Of a DNA stretch of 64,000 nt, positions 42,587-53,612 are shown in pieces. Below the pieces are notes generated by a model that ran no database searches, was not told the origin of the DNA, and saw only the letters and a list, made by a program, of their open reading frames with translations. The stretch is from NCBI RefSeq assembly GCF_024496085.1, contig NZ_CP101751.1, positions 2,790,001 through 2,854,000 of the forward strand, given 5' to 3'. Numbering within the stretch: the first letter of the stretch is position 1; each line of letters opens with the position of its first letter. Made by a program: the position numbers and the translations under genes. This DNA comes from Flavobacterium cerinum (GTDB lineage Bacteria; Bacteroidota; Bacteroidia; Flavobacteriales; Flavobacteriaceae).

Positions 42587-43999
42587 TTATTTTAGGTTCT
42601 TTTCAAAATCAGAATCAAAAAGGCTTACAAAAGCATTCTTGATCATGCCGTTTGGCTGTAGTAAAATGGTACGCTGAATCTTAGTAATTACCCAGTGATC
42701 CTTTAATGCTTCAAAATTAGCCGCATGCAATTCGGTGGTATTTTCAAACTGGTATTGTGATAAAATTTGTTTCCATTCTTGTTCGGAATCATCCACATTG
42801 ATGGAAATAAAATTCAGATCCGGGAATTTTTTCTTTAAATCATTTACCTTTTTATGCACCGTAACCATATGGGCTTTTGCATTTGAAGTCCAGAAAAACA
42901 GTACGGTTTGTTTTCCGTTGCTTATCTGATTCAGATCTACTTTTTGCCCTTCTTTATTAATCAAATCGGCAGCAGGTAATTTTTTGCCTTCTGTTAGCAT
43001 CTGAATAGCATCTCCGATCTTTTTAATTTCATTATGACTACTGTTGTCGGTCGATAATTGCGAATAACGATCAAAGAACTTTTTCTTATTGTGCATATTC
43101 TGATCTTCCAGCAAATACATAAATGCAATATTATTCAGAACGCTGTTTTTAATCTTTTCATTTTTAAATAATGTATCCGCGATATTCAGTTTTTTAATAT
43201 TGCTTTCAATTGCGGTTTCTTCAAGATTAAAATGATGATCCGGTTCTGAATAGGCCACATTGTTTAACATGGCGGTCAGATAACGAACAAAAGGGGAATA
43301 ATTAGTTAGTTGCGCATTATTAAAATCGATTTCTTTTCTAAAATCGTAATAATTTTTCGGAAGTTTATTGTTGATGGCTTCACCGGTTCGTCGTTCGTGG
43401 GCAAAAGGATAGATCTCTTTTTTAGCCAGATGGTTAAAATCTAAGCTACCTTTAGCATACAAATCAAATTTTTCGTCCCAGTTAATTTCGGTCTTTTTGC
43501 GAAGATAAAAGGCCTTTTTGCGATCGTAGATTGAATCAATGCTTTTGGTGAATTTTTCATAATCCCGGTCAAAAAGATCAAACATATTGTTTTTGTCGGA
43601 TTCATTTTTCAGGTACATCTCCATCAGGAAGTTGTTTTTCTGATCGCCGCGACCGCAAAAAACGATCGAATTGTCAAAATCACCGGAATTAATACGCACC
43701 ATCAAACTGTCATTCTTATCGAAATAGACGTATTGATATTCAGGATCGTGTCTAAAAGTGTACATGCCCGGCGTCAAAGAGTCGAATTTTTTGAAAAAAC
43801 GGTTCTTTTCGTCTAAAGTAAGGGTGTCTAAGACCTTATTGTCTTTGCAAAAAAGAACATAACGACTAAGAGGGTTAATGACTTCACCGCCAAAATAAGC
43901 CGTATAATTATCGCTTTCAAACTTCTTGTTACAGGAAGAGAGCGAACAAATCAGCACAGTAGATAACGGGAGTATTACGTTTTTAATATGGGCAAACAT
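42587..43999 (-). CDS. TlpA-like thioredoxin-fold lipoprotein lacking the CXXC pair
   Basis: 470 residues with a type II signal peptide (CSLSSC). The N-terminal half (about 30-330) is a Bacteroidota-type strand/helix region seen upstream of TlpA domains. The last 130 residues carry the thioredoxin fold: KQTVLFFWTSNAKAHM (about 363-378), FPDLNFISINVDDSE, and HWVITKIQRTILLQPNG. In redox-active TlpA the motif is WxxWCxPC; here the cysteine positions are occupied by N and A. The fold is therefore probably non-redox, a binding or structural domain. Confidence 0.8.
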   Translation of the reverse strand: MFAHIKNVILPLSTVLICSLSSCNKKFESDNYTAYFGGEVINPLSRYVLFCKDNKVLDTLTLDEKNRFFKKFDSLTPGMYTFRHDPEYQYVYFDKNDSLMVRINSGDFDNSIVFCGRGDQKNNFLMEMYLKNESDKNNMFDLFDRDYEKFTKSIDSIYDRKKAFYLRKKTEINWDEKFDLYAKGSLDFNHLAKKEIYPFAHERRTGEAINNKLPKNYYDFRKEIDFNNAQLTNYSPFVRYLTAMLNNVAYSEPDHHFNLEETAIESNIKKLNIADTLFKNEKIKNSVLNNIAFMYLLEDQNMHNKKKFFDRYSQLSTDNSSHNEIKKIGDAIQMLTEGKKLPAADLINKEGQKVDLNQISNGKQTVLFFWTSNAKAHMVTVHKKVNDLKKKFPDLNFISINVDDSEQEWKQILSQYQFENTTELHAANFEALKDHWVITKIQRTILLQPNGMIKNAFVSLFDSDFEKNLK

Positions 44000-44097
44000 T
44001 CAAACAATTTTATCTCTAAACAAATGTATTTCTATATTATAGAAGAGGCTGTTAAGGTACAGTTAAAATAAAGCTTTACAGATTCTAAATTAGATAG

Positions 44098-45774
<1,677 letters not shown>

Positions 45775-45780
45775 GAAAGA

Positions 45781-45808
45781 AAAGCCACTTTAATTGAGTG
45801 GCTTTTTT
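45781..45808 (+). terminator. Terminator after the ABC-F gene
   Basis: AAAGCCACTTTA and AGTGGCTTT pair over a short loop with seven T following. Confidence 0.8.
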
Positions 45809-45865
45809 TATACCTTTTTCTAACCGTAGCATAAAATTTTGTGTTTAACCGGAAGGGCATGATTT

Positions 45866-45892
45866 TTGAAAAGGCAATAAATACTATATTTG
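45866..45892 (+). promoter_or_regulatory. Predicted promoter of the WG-repeat gene
   Basis: TTG at 45866-45868, a 16-base spacer and TATATTTG at 45885-45892. The in-frame TTG at 45890 falls inside the -7 element, so it is not the start codon. Confidence 0.55.
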
Positions 45893-45910
45893 GCAATCAA
45901 TCAAAATACT

Positions 45911-47632
45911 ATGAAGCAACTAATACAAAGCGGATTATGTTTACTTTTCACCATTCAGGCATTTAGTCAGGATGTTACCGTTCCGTATCGTATCGGAAAT
46001 GTTTTCGGAATATCGGATTATAACGGTAAGCTAATCCGTAAAAAGACTTACGATAAAATCAACTATAACAGAAAAATGCCCAAAGGGTATTTTACGTTTT
46101 CTGATAAAGATCAAAAAGGAATTACATTCAACGGAAAAACACTTGTTTCCGGGCCGGATTACGGCGAATTTGGCGTAGAAAAAAATAAATTTATTGTCGC
46201 TGAAATCCGCAGTAAACATTCCGAAGGTGAATTGAAGTTTAAAAATAAAACCGATTTTGTCAATTATCAAAACAGAAGAGATGGCGGTTATGCTTTATTC
46301 AATTTAAAGGGAGAAAATCTTTATCCGGATAATTTTAAAAAACTTCAACCGGTTGATACAACCGGTGTAAGTTCAAAAGATCCCAAACGATCCCGATATG
46401 CTTTACTGGCGGCTACTACTTTTGACAAGCGATATAGCTTAGTCGTATACGATTGTGATAAACAGAAAATTTCAGATTGGCTTTTAAAAGATTATTATAA
46501 AGTAAATCTGGAGCGCGATTCTTACGTTCCGGGAAAGTCGATTTCCTTAAAAGCGGCAAAAGAGCAACAGGATGCAGCAACGGCAATGCAGATCTATTAT
46601 AGAGATGGAAAATTTGCAATCCGACCGTTAACAACCGAGTATTCACCTAACGGAAAAGAAGCCAGAGAAGGTCGGTATGATACCGAATACGGAAGCGGTT
46701 CCAGATTGGGTAGGGGAACAGAAGTAACAAATGAAGTTCCGCTTCCGCCGGCTTATGGTAATGTCAAACAACCTATGGAAGCTGACAGTGATATCCCAAA
46801 GGAAAAAGTAGTTAAAAAATACCTGAACCATGCTTTCGAAATTAAAGACGGAAAACTTTTTTTAGTAGAAAGAAATACTGCTGTAAAAGAATCCCAGACA
46901 ACAGCATTTTTAATGCCGCCGACTCCGGCAGGGAAAAATTATTCCTTTGAAAGTATTAAGTACGGTTATGATGTGGTTGATACCAATGAAAAAAGAATAA
47001 ACCAAAAAAATTTAATTCGTTTTAAAAGTGGTGATCAATATGGTATGCTTATTTCTCAGGAATTGATTATACCGGCACAATACGATAGCATTGTACCACT
47101 GCGAATTTATGATTCCGGACGTGGGAATCCGTTGTATTTTATTGTGGCGACAAAAGATAATATGAGTCAGAAACTAAACTTCGGCCTTATTGATATAAAC
47201 GGTAAACCGATTATTCCGATTCAATATGAAGAATTAGATCCTTATGTTTTGAAATATTCCGGTGATAGAGAACTTACGGATTACAATAAAAACTGGCGTT
47301 TTAAGAAAAACGGAAAATACGGGGTAATGAAACCACTTGGTGAAATAGTGTTACCGGCTGAATATGATGAGATTGAAATGAATAAAAAGGACTTTTGGTA
47401 CCATCAGGATGATTTTTTAAGTCTGAAAAAGGAGGGTTTATATGGTTTGATCATCGATAAAAATTTTAAAGAACAAAACATTATCCCACCGGTTTTTCCT
47501 TATAAAGTTGGTTTTTTTGACCGAAATTACCAGAAACAGGATGGGTTATATCTTTTCGGATTATTAGATAGTGAAGGAAAATTCATGTGTTATGCGAGAA
47601 AAGATGGCTTTTTATATCAAAAAGAGAAATAG
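45911..47632 (+). CDS. Secreted WG-repeat-like protein
   Basis: 573 residues with a type I signal peptide (MKQLIQSGLCLLFTIQAFSQ, with Gln following the cleavage-type site). Several units read like WG repeats, for example KFIVAEIRSKHSEGEL-type strands, NFGLIDINGKPIIPIQYEEL and YGVMKPLGEIVLPAEYDEI. The central region is more degenerate. WG proteins are usually surface or periplasmic scaffolds. No catalytic motif is visible. Confidence 0.7.
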   Translation: MKQLIQSGLCLLFTIQAFSQDVTVPYRIGNVFGISDYNGKLIRKKTYDKINYNRKMPKGYFTFSDKDQKGITFNGKTLVSGPDYGEFGVEKNKFIVAEIRSKHSEGELKFKNKTDFVNYQNRRDGGYALFNLKGENLYPDNFKKLQPVDTTGVSSKDPKRSRYALLAATTFDKRYSLVVYDCDKQKISDWLLKDYYKVNLERDSYVPGKSISLKAAKEQQDAATAMQIYYRDGKFAIRPLTTEYSPNGKEAREGRYDTEYGSGSRLGRGTEVTNEVPLPPAYGNVKQPMEADSDIPKEKVVKKYLNHAFEIKDGKLFLVERNTAVKESQTTAFLMPPTPAGKNYSFESIKYGYDVVDTNEKRINQKNLIRFKSGDQYGMLISQELIIPAQYDSIVPLRIYDSGRGNPLYFIVATKDNMSQKLNFGLIDINGKPIIPIQYEELDPYVLKYSGDRELTDYNKNWRFKKNGKYGVMKPLGEIVLPAEYDEIEMNKKDFWYHQDDFLSLKKEGLYGLIIDKNFKEQNIIPPVFPYKVGFFDRNYQKQDGLYLFGLLDSEGKFMCYARKDGFLYQKEK

Positions 47633-47753
47633 ACTACATTAATTTAACACGTTTAACCAAAAAGTAAAAGAATCGTGTGAAAGGGTAACGTTGCATTAAA
47701 AGTTAAAGTCGGACAGACCGATACTTTTGCAGCGTCTAACTAAACACACATTC

Positions 47754-50492
47754 ATGAAAAAAATTTACTTGTTACTGCTCCTGGTAGTCAGTCTGACTGC
47801 CGGGGCGCAAACGCTGTATCCGTATTTACAGAACGTCACGCCAAACTCGGTTTATGTGACCTGGAAAACCGAAAGTAATACAGAAACGATTGTAGAATAT
47901 GGAACTTCTGCAAACGACCTGAACGTTACCGTTACCGGAAACACCAACATTTTTACCGATTCCGGCTATCCTGGGAATTATTTTTACCACAATGTAAAGC
48001 TGATCAACTTAGCACCAAACACCAAGTATTATTACAAAATTAAAACCGGCGCTTCGGTTTCGGATGTTTATTCGTTTAAAACGCTTCCAAATCCGGGACA
48101 AGCAGCTACAGCAGACGGACATATTCGTTTTCTGATTATGGGAGATAATCAGTTAAAAGCAGTACCGCGTTACGATTCTTTGGTATCGGCTGCAAAGCGT
48201 AAGATTCGTGAAAAATGGGGGACAGGATTGCCTCCGGAAGATAACATCGCGATGACGTTTATGGTAGGCGATCAGGTTGATGTAGGAACACTGGATCATT
48301 ACGAGCATGTCCATTTTAAAAAGAACAGAGCTTTATCCGGTAATATTCCGATTCAGACGACAGTAGGAAACCACGAAACCTATGGTACGCTGGGAATGCA
48401 ATCGTATTATGATCATTTTTATATCAGTGAATTGTCCTATAAAGGGATTTCGTCCGGAACAGAAAATTATTACGCACAGCAAGCCGGAAACGTATTATTT
48501 ATCAGTATGAGCTCGGAGCATACCGGTGCGGCACAAATGAACTGGTTACAACAAGTTGTAGCAGCAGCGAATACAGATACTACTGTCGATTGGATTTTTT
48601 CATTAAGCCATCGTCCGTATCAGGCGGAACAATATGTAGGTGATATTTCAACCTGGGTACGAAATACGGCTGTTCCGTTTTTAACGACATCGTCAAAGTA
48701 TATTATGCATATCGGGGCGCATCACCATTTATACCATCGCGGACAATTAAAGAATACACCTACTTATAATATCATCTCCGGAGGAACTGCCTGGGATCAG
48801 TATTGGGGAATGTCATCGGAACAGGATTTTGAAGATGTGCAGAAAACGATTTGTAACTGGATTTATCAGATTGTCGATATCGATGTGGTAAACGGTAAAA
48901 TGGATGTGGAAAGCTATTCAATAGGAAGTGTGGACCAATGGAAAAACAACCAATTGATGGATGCGTTTCACCATCATAAAAACAAACCGGCTCCGGCTAA
49001 ACCATCGATCCAGAATACCTTTACCGGAAATGTAACATTACCTTTAACGTTAGAGGGAAGTCCTTATACGACGACTACAAATGAATTATTAAATACGACT
49101 CAGTTTCAGATTTCAAAAACAGCCGATTTTAATATCATCACCAAAGAAGTATATCGCGATTTTGAAAATCTATACGGAATATATCAGACTCAGAAAGATT
49201 CTACTGTCGATCGTAATTTAGGTGTCGATATAACCAAAATGACATTAGCGGCTAATGCTATTCCAAATGGAGACTATTATGTAAAATTACGCTATAGAGA
49301 TCGTAACTTAGGTTGGTCACAATGGAGTGATGTAAAAATGTTTACCGTTACCGGAAGTAATGTTGTAAATACGGCTATTGTAACGGATGCGGTTACCTAT
49401 GCGCAAAGTAGTCCGATTAAAGTTAATTATACCGATGCTCCGGCGAGTTCTTCTACCTGGATCGGATTATATAAAGAAGGTCAGACACCGGGTTCTGCTA
49501 CACCGTCACAGACCTGGCAGTATACAAACGGTAGCCCGAATGGTGTAATCACCTTTACTAACGGTTTGGCCAATAAAGGACGTTATTATGCGGCTATTTT
49601 TTCAAACGGCGGCTATACGGAAATTGCACCGCGTCAGTATTTTTATGTAGGACCGGTACCGACTGTTAGTACCGATCAGGAAGAATATGCTGTTGGAATG
49701 CCGGTTACCGTAACGTTTAGTAACGGACCGCAGTTGGTAAAAGACTGGATCGGAATTTATAAAATGGGACATATTCCGGGAGAAGTAACGGCAACGGCTT
49801 ATCAATATGTGACGACTGCTTCGGGAACACTAACCTTTACTAATTTACCGACAGGTTATTATTATGCAGAATACTTTTTACAGGATGGTTATAATGCAAT
49901 AGGAAACAAGGCTTTCTTTAAAGTTGGAAACCTGGTAACGGAATTATGGATTAACAAACCGGTTTACGATTTAGGAGAACAAATTGTTGCGTCCTGGACC
50001 GATGCACCGGGTATTGTAAAAGACTGGTTAGGAATTTACCACGAAGGAGAAAACCCGAATATCGATCCGTTATTAAGCTATACTTACTTTAACGGTCAGG
50101 CGGAAGGTACATTGGCCTTAACCGGAACGGCTTTGCCAACGGAAACAGGAAATTATTTTTTGGTGATGTTCACAAACGATTCCTATAATGAAGTATCCAA
50201 CCGGGTTTCATTTGAAGTAGTGGACGGTACTTTGGGCGGCGATAAATTTAAAATCGACAACGGATTAAAAGTATATCCGAATCCGACCAATAATACCAAT
50301 CAAACGATTGTACAATCGGATTATCCGATCGATTTAATTGAGATATTTAATACAGAAGGTAAGCTAATGTATGCGACTAAAAATGTGAATAATAATAAGT
50401 ATTCATTAATTACACAGGATTTACCGACAGGTATTTATATTCTGAAAATTCATTCCAGAAAATTGTTTACCGCCAAACTTATCGTTAAATAG
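47754..50492 (+). CDS. Secreted calcineurin-like (purple acid-type) phosphatase with T9SS sorting domain
   Basis: 912 residues from ATG 47754; an upstream in-frame TTG at 47727 is inside a promoter-like TACTTTTG and is rejected. A signal peptide (MKKIYLLLLLVVSLTAGAQ) precedes an FN3-like domain (about 20-110; PYLQNVTPNSVYVTW). Metallophosphoesterase motifs follow: IMGDNQ, MVGDQVDVG, TTVGNHET, SLSHRPYQ and IGAHHHLYH. Three tandem beta domains repeat the W(I/L)G(I/L)Y..G..P motif (TWIGLYKEGQTPG, DWIGIYKMGHIPG, DWLGIYHEGENPN). A C-terminal type A T9SS domain is seen (LKVYPNPTNN, YILKIHSRKLFTAKLIVK). Confidence 0.92.
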   Translation: MKKIYLLLLLVVSLTAGAQTLYPYLQNVTPNSVYVTWKTESNTETIVEYGTSANDLNVTVTGNTNIFTDSGYPGNYFYHNVKLINLAPNTKYYYKIKTGASVSDVYSFKTLPNPGQAATADGHIRFLIMGDNQLKAVPRYDSLVSAAKRKIREKWGTGLPPEDNIAMTFMVGDQVDVGTLDHYEHVHFKKNRALSGNIPIQTTVGNHETYGTLGMQSYYDHFYISELSYKGISSGTENYYAQQAGNVLFISMSSEHTGAAQMNWLQQVVAAANTDTTVDWIFSLSHRPYQAEQYVGDISTWVRNTAVPFLTTSSKYIMHIGAHHHLYHRGQLKNTPTYNIISGGTAWDQYWGMSSEQDFEDVQKTICNWIYQIVDIDVVNGKMDVESYSIGSVDQWKNNQLMDAFHHHKNKPAPAKPSIQNTFTGNVTLPLTLEGSPYTTTTNELLNTTQFQISKTADFNIITKEVYRDFENLYGIYQTQKDSTVDRNLGVDITKMTLAANAIPNGDYYVKLRYRDRNLGWSQWSDVKMFTVTGSNVVNTAIVTDAVTYAQSSPIKVNYTDAPASSSTWIGLYKEGQTPGSATPSQTWQYTNGSPNGVITFTNGLANKGRYYAAIFSNGGYTEIAPRQYFYVGPVPTVSTDQEEYAVGMPVTVTFSNGPQLVKDWIGIYKMGHIPGEVTATAYQYVTTASGTLTFTNLPTGYYYAEYFLQDGYNAIGNKAFFKVGNLVTELWINKPVYDLGEQIVASWTDAPGIVKDWLGIYHEGENPNIDPLLSYTYFNGQAEGTLALTGTALPTETGNYFLVMFTNDSYNEVSNRVSFEVVDGTLGGDKFKIDNGLKVYPNPTNNTNQTIVQSDYPIDLIEIFNTEGKLMYATKNVNNNKYSLITQDLPTGIYILKIHSRKLFTAKLIVK

Positions 50493-50528
50493 TGGATTGT
50501 TTATTATAAAGGTTAAGTAAACAACGAA

Positions 50529-50557
50529 AACTCCTGCAATTGCAGGAGTTTTTATTT
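50529..50557 (+). terminator. Terminator after the T9SS phosphatase
   Basis: AACTCCTGCAATTGCAGGAGTT is a perfect hairpin, followed by a T-rich run. Confidence 0.8.
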
Positions 50558-50601
50558 TAAAGTTTTCAGGAAAAAAACCGTATCTACTGAATGTTAGTGT
50601 T

Positions 50602-50769
50602 TTATAAAAGATTATGTTCCGTTAGTTTTCTTTTAAACAATTCAAAATCCTTTTCAGGAAAAATCTTTGAAAGTGAGTTGTAGGATGTTTTTAGTTGGTT
50701 TAACTGTTTCGAATATCTTGAAACTTCATCCGGATTAGCGAACAACATCTGCCAGTTTTGACAAGCCAT
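50602..50769 (-). CDS. Short ORF, 55 aa, possible immunity-gene remnant
   Basis: Translated from ATG 50769: MACQNWQMLFANPDEVSRYS and on to KRKLTEHNLL, helical and charged. No signal peptide or family recognised. It neighbours another short ORF (50806) with a similarly helical C-terminus and stands in the second immunity-like island. It is either a real small gene or a decayed tail. Confidence 0.35.
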   Translation of the reverse strand: MACQNWQMLFANPDEVSRYSKQLNQLKTSYNSLSKIFPEKDFELFKRKLTEHNLL

Positions 50770-50805
50770 TAACTCAGCACAACTATTTTAAATATTCTCT
50801 GAACG

Positions 50806-51027
50806 TTAAGTTGCGCTTGCATCATATCTTGCATATACATCAAAATGGTCATTATTATCTAATTCGTTTTTTAAGTCTTTGAACTTGTCGGCTAAATCGT
50901 AAATCATTTTTTTATAATTATAGTTTAAATTTAATTCGGATAGTTGATTTTGTGCTATTAGTAATCTTGTTCTACCGGCAATTTCAATTTCTGATCTTAA
51001 AAAATTCGTACTGGAGAGGTAAAACAA
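50806..51027 (-). CDS. Short ORF, 73 aa, possibly a remnant
   Basis: MFYLSSTNFLRSEIEIAGRT, then a helix-rich LADKFKDLKNELDNNDHF with a YARYDASAT end. No family recognised. The ATG is weak, and an internal ATG gives a shorter MIYDLADKFKD product. It may be a truncated copy of a larger immunity-like gene. Confidence 0.3.
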   Translation of the reverse strand: MFYLSSTNFLRSEIEIAGRTRLLIAQNQLSELNLNYNYKKMIYDLADKFKDLKNELDNNDHFDVYARYDASAT

Positions 51028-51132
51028 AAGTGTTTTTATGAAAGAAAATTTTTATAAATTCGTAAATAAACCAAAAAAGTGGCATCGATAGTAGCGGAAA
51101 GAAGCAATCTGTGAATTTTAAGATAAAAAATC

Positions 51133-51648
51133 ATGAAATATTATTTTTTAAAACATATCATTAACGAAGGGGATATTTATATTCCTTTTGAATATGGAGA
51201 TAGTATAACATTATTAAGAGATAATAAAGATTCTAAGCTTAAGAAAATTCCTTTTGTCGGAAAAAAGGAGACCGATTATTACGCCGTAACAGGGCATGTA
51301 ATTTCGAATCATTTTAAAACGTTTTTAGAACTAAATACAATTCCAAATATTGAGTTTATTCCTATCACTTTTGAAAATAAAAAGAAAGAGGAGTTAAAAG
51401 CCTATGCAATTAAATTTACGACTACAGAAGACTGCATTGATCCTGAAAAATCAGATGTTGTAATACTTCTCGATACGATTAGAGAAATAAATAAAATCTC
51501 TTTCAAAAAAGATTTTAACATGAAATTTTTCCTTATTAAAGGATATGATTATGAAATAGTTGTTGATAATGACATGAAGGAGGCAATGGAAAAAAGCAAT
51601 CTAAAAGGCATCAGTTTTACTGTAATAGATGAAAATTATAAGTTCTAA
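51133..51648 (+). CDS. Imm11/DUF1629-like immunity protein
   Basis: 171 residues, no signal peptide. The final MKFFLIKGYDYEIVVDND, then MKEAMEKSNLKGISFTVID, resembles the end of DUF1629/Imm11 domains (S-x-x-lk-xAxexxxLxGxxF). An N-terminal YYFLKHIINEGDIY strand begins the fold. DUF1629 occurs in immunity proteins of polymorphic toxin loci (known family). It leads the second island with the 569-residue protein about 210 bases downstream. Confidence 0.6.
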   Translation: MKYYFLKHIINEGDIYIPFEYGDSITLLRDNKDSKLKKIPFVGKKETDYYAVTGHVISNHFKTFLELNTIPNIEFIPITFENKKKEELKAYAIKFTTTEDCIDPEKSDVVILLDTIREINKISFKKDFNMKFFLIKGYDYEIVVDNDMKEAMEKSNLKGISFTVIDENYKF

Positions 51649-51685
51649 AAATAAATTACAATCCCGATCCCTTTAAAAAACAAAA

Positions 51686-51757
51686 ATGGAAGATTATCAA
51701 AGTTTTATTGGAGCAGACAAAAAGAAATATTTAAATTTCTTTAAAAGCAGAAAATAA
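51686..51757 (+). CDS. Minimal ORF, 23 aa, probable gene fragment
   Basis: From ATG 51686: MEDYQSFIGADKKKYLNFFK and three more residues, then TAA. The (F/Y)xG-KYL-F pattern resembles the N-terminus of small DUF2628-like membrane proteins, but no membrane part follows. Most likely a truncated remnant; recorded for completeness. Confidence 0.2.
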   Translation: MEDYQSFIGADKKKYLNFFKSRK

Positions 51758-51860
51758 TCCGATTTATATATTGAGGAAATACGCTTTATAGTACCGAATA
51801 AAGTATACAATCAAATAACAATATAAAAGCCTAATCGTTAGGTATAATTTAAATAAAAAG

Positions 51861-53570
51861 ATGCAAACAGAAAAAATACTAAAATACTATTGGAAGATTT
51901 TTATTTCTCACGTTTGTGAGTTTTATCCTCTTGAAAAGGAATTTATAAAAAGATATGAGCATGATTTGAATTGGCATTCAATCAGCAAAAATAAAATGCT
52001 TTCCTGGGATACCGATTTCCTGGCAAAATACGAGCATCGTCTTAGCTGGCAGGAATTGGGTTGGAATGAGTCCATTGTATGGGATGAAGAAAAAATTGAC
52101 AAGTTTAAAAAACAATTAAATTGGTATTATCTCGGTCGCAATAGAAAACTACCGGTAACGGAAGATTTTATTATCAAGTATGCTAAAAAAATACTTTTTA
52201 TAATTGAAGATAATGCGTTTATTACCAAAGAATTAATTGATAAATACAAAATCACTATAATTCCGAAAAATACATTTGACAATCAGAATATAAAAGAATA
52301 TAGTGAAGATGATTTCGACGAAGTGTTTAATGCTTATACTTTTCACCACAATCAAAAGGTGATTTATGAAAAAGTATTTTTACCGATCATCAATGAACGT
52401 TCACTCGAAAAGATATTTGAAGATAAATTTGATTATAGTCAGCGGTACTACTTTTTTGAACCGGTAAAAAATGATATTCATGGATTAACACCAGAATTTC
52501 AAATAAAGGATCCCAAAATATTTAATGAGCACCGCGAAAAGAAAGAACCATTTGCCATTAACTCCTTGATTACATTAGTAAACGGTTCTTTACAGGAAGG
52601 ACCGAACAGATTATATGAAGTTCCGCGGTTTAACAACTTTTCGGGTTGTACGTCCTTACTAATCAGTGAAAATGTAAAGAAAGTTCTGGAACAGTATAAG
52701 CTACCTGAACATCTCTTTCACGAAATAGACCTTGTTCCTAAAAAGATCAAAACCGATGCTAAATTCTATGTCTTACAGCTTGCTCACGATACTTTGAATA
52801 AAGACCTGATTTATGAGGACAATTCGTTCTATTTTTCATTGTACAAATACTTTGATGAAAAAGGAGCATTCGGCGTTGTTGAGGAAGAAATAAAGAATGC
52901 ATCCGACCGTAATGCGGCTAGGGAAAGAATAGCTAAACTGTACGACCGAAGAAATGCTTTAATACAACCGGATACCTATCAATTGAATTCGGATTTTGAT
53001 CTCTATTCCTATTCGCATAGTGACATCATCATTAATCAATATCTGAAAGAGGCTTTAGAGAAAAATTTCCCGGGACAAATACAGTTTAGGTCGGCTCAAT
53101 TACTGAATATTAAAATTGATCAGGCTAAATATGACGATAAGAAAAATAGGGTAACAGCGACTGAACCTTCTTCAAAACTATTGTACAACGAATCCGAAGA
53201 TTATAAATTCTTTTTTGCTAAGCGCAACCGACTCGAAAATTTTGATCCGCCGGTAACGATTTTAGAAGATAAAGCCGATAAGTTTACAAAAAAGGAAAGT
53301 GCGTTAAATGTTTTATTTACGAGTACATTCAAAGAGAACTTTCTGAATAAGAAAATCAAGGTCAGAGGCTTTAAAATGCTGGCAGTTTCCAATTTTTATA
53401 CGCAAAACGAATGGGCAGACCGACATCCGGAAACCTATAAATCGGTGGTGATTGCCGAAAACGGAATTGGTGATTCCATTAACCTAATCCTTGAAAAAGA
53501 CAGTGATCAAACACTTCAAAACAGACTTTTTGTGTTTTTTCATGAAACAGGAGACTATAAAGCAATATAG
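51861..53570 (+). CDS. Large multi-domain immunity-like protein with W-repeats
   Basis: 569 residues, cytosolic. Residues 30-110 hold repeats of an L-x-W-x-x-(I/L)-(S/G)-x-N pattern: LNWHSISKNKMLSW, LSWQELGWNESIVW and LNWYYLGRNRKLP. The middle part (GPNRLYEVPRFNNFSGCTSL, then VKKVLEQYKLPEHLFHEIDL) resembles DUF1629/Imm11-type domains. The end (VVIAENGIGDSINLILE, then NRLFVFFHETGDY) resembles a SUKH tail. A fusion of several immunity-type modules is the likely reading, by pattern only. It ends a few bases before the 53575 palindrome. Confidence 0.55.
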   Translation: MQTEKILKYYWKIFISHVCEFYPLEKEFIKRYEHDLNWHSISKNKMLSWDTDFLAKYEHRLSWQELGWNESIVWDEEKIDKFKKQLNWYYLGRNRKLPVTEDFIIKYAKKILFIIEDNAFITKELIDKYKITIIPKNTFDNQNIKEYSEDDFDEVFNAYTFHHNQKVIYEKVFLPIINERSLEKIFEDKFDYSQRYYFFEPVKNDIHGLTPEFQIKDPKIFNEHREKKEPFAINSLITLVNGSLQEGPNRLYEVPRFNNFSGCTSLLISENVKKVLEQYKLPEHLFHEIDLVPKKIKTDAKFYVLQLAHDTLNKDLIYEDNSFYFSLYKYFDEKGAFGVVEEEIKNASDRNAARERIAKLYDRRNALIQPDTYQLNSDFDLYSYSHSDIIINQYLKEALEKNFPGQIQFRSAQLLNIKIDQAKYDDKKNRVTATEPSSKLLYNESEDYKFFFAKRNRLENFDPPVTILEDKADKFTKKESALNVLFTSTFKENFLNKKIKVRGFKMLAVSNFYTQNEWADRHPETYKSVVIAENGIGDSINLILEKDSDQTLQNRLFVFFHETGDYKAI

Positions 53571-53574
53571 CGTT

Positions 53575-53609
53575 AATCCCTGTCAAGCTTTAAAAGCTTG
53601 ACAGGGATT
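53575..53609. repeat. 35-bp palindrome between convergent genes
   Basis: AATCCCTGTCAAGCTTT and AAAGCTTGACAGGGATT pair around one base. It starts 5 bases after the W-repeat gene and ends 3 bases before the stop codon of the convergent GNAT gene. It is a variant of the palindromes at 3701 and 21951: GTCAAGCTTT stands in place of ACAGGTTTT. Confidence 0.75.
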
Positions 53610-53612
53610 ATA

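Noticed and set aside
50584..50596. 13-bp repeat CTACTGAATGTTA also at 61329-61341
   Set aside because: Short and AT-rich with diverging flanks; could be a decayed dispersed repeat but chance is not excluded.
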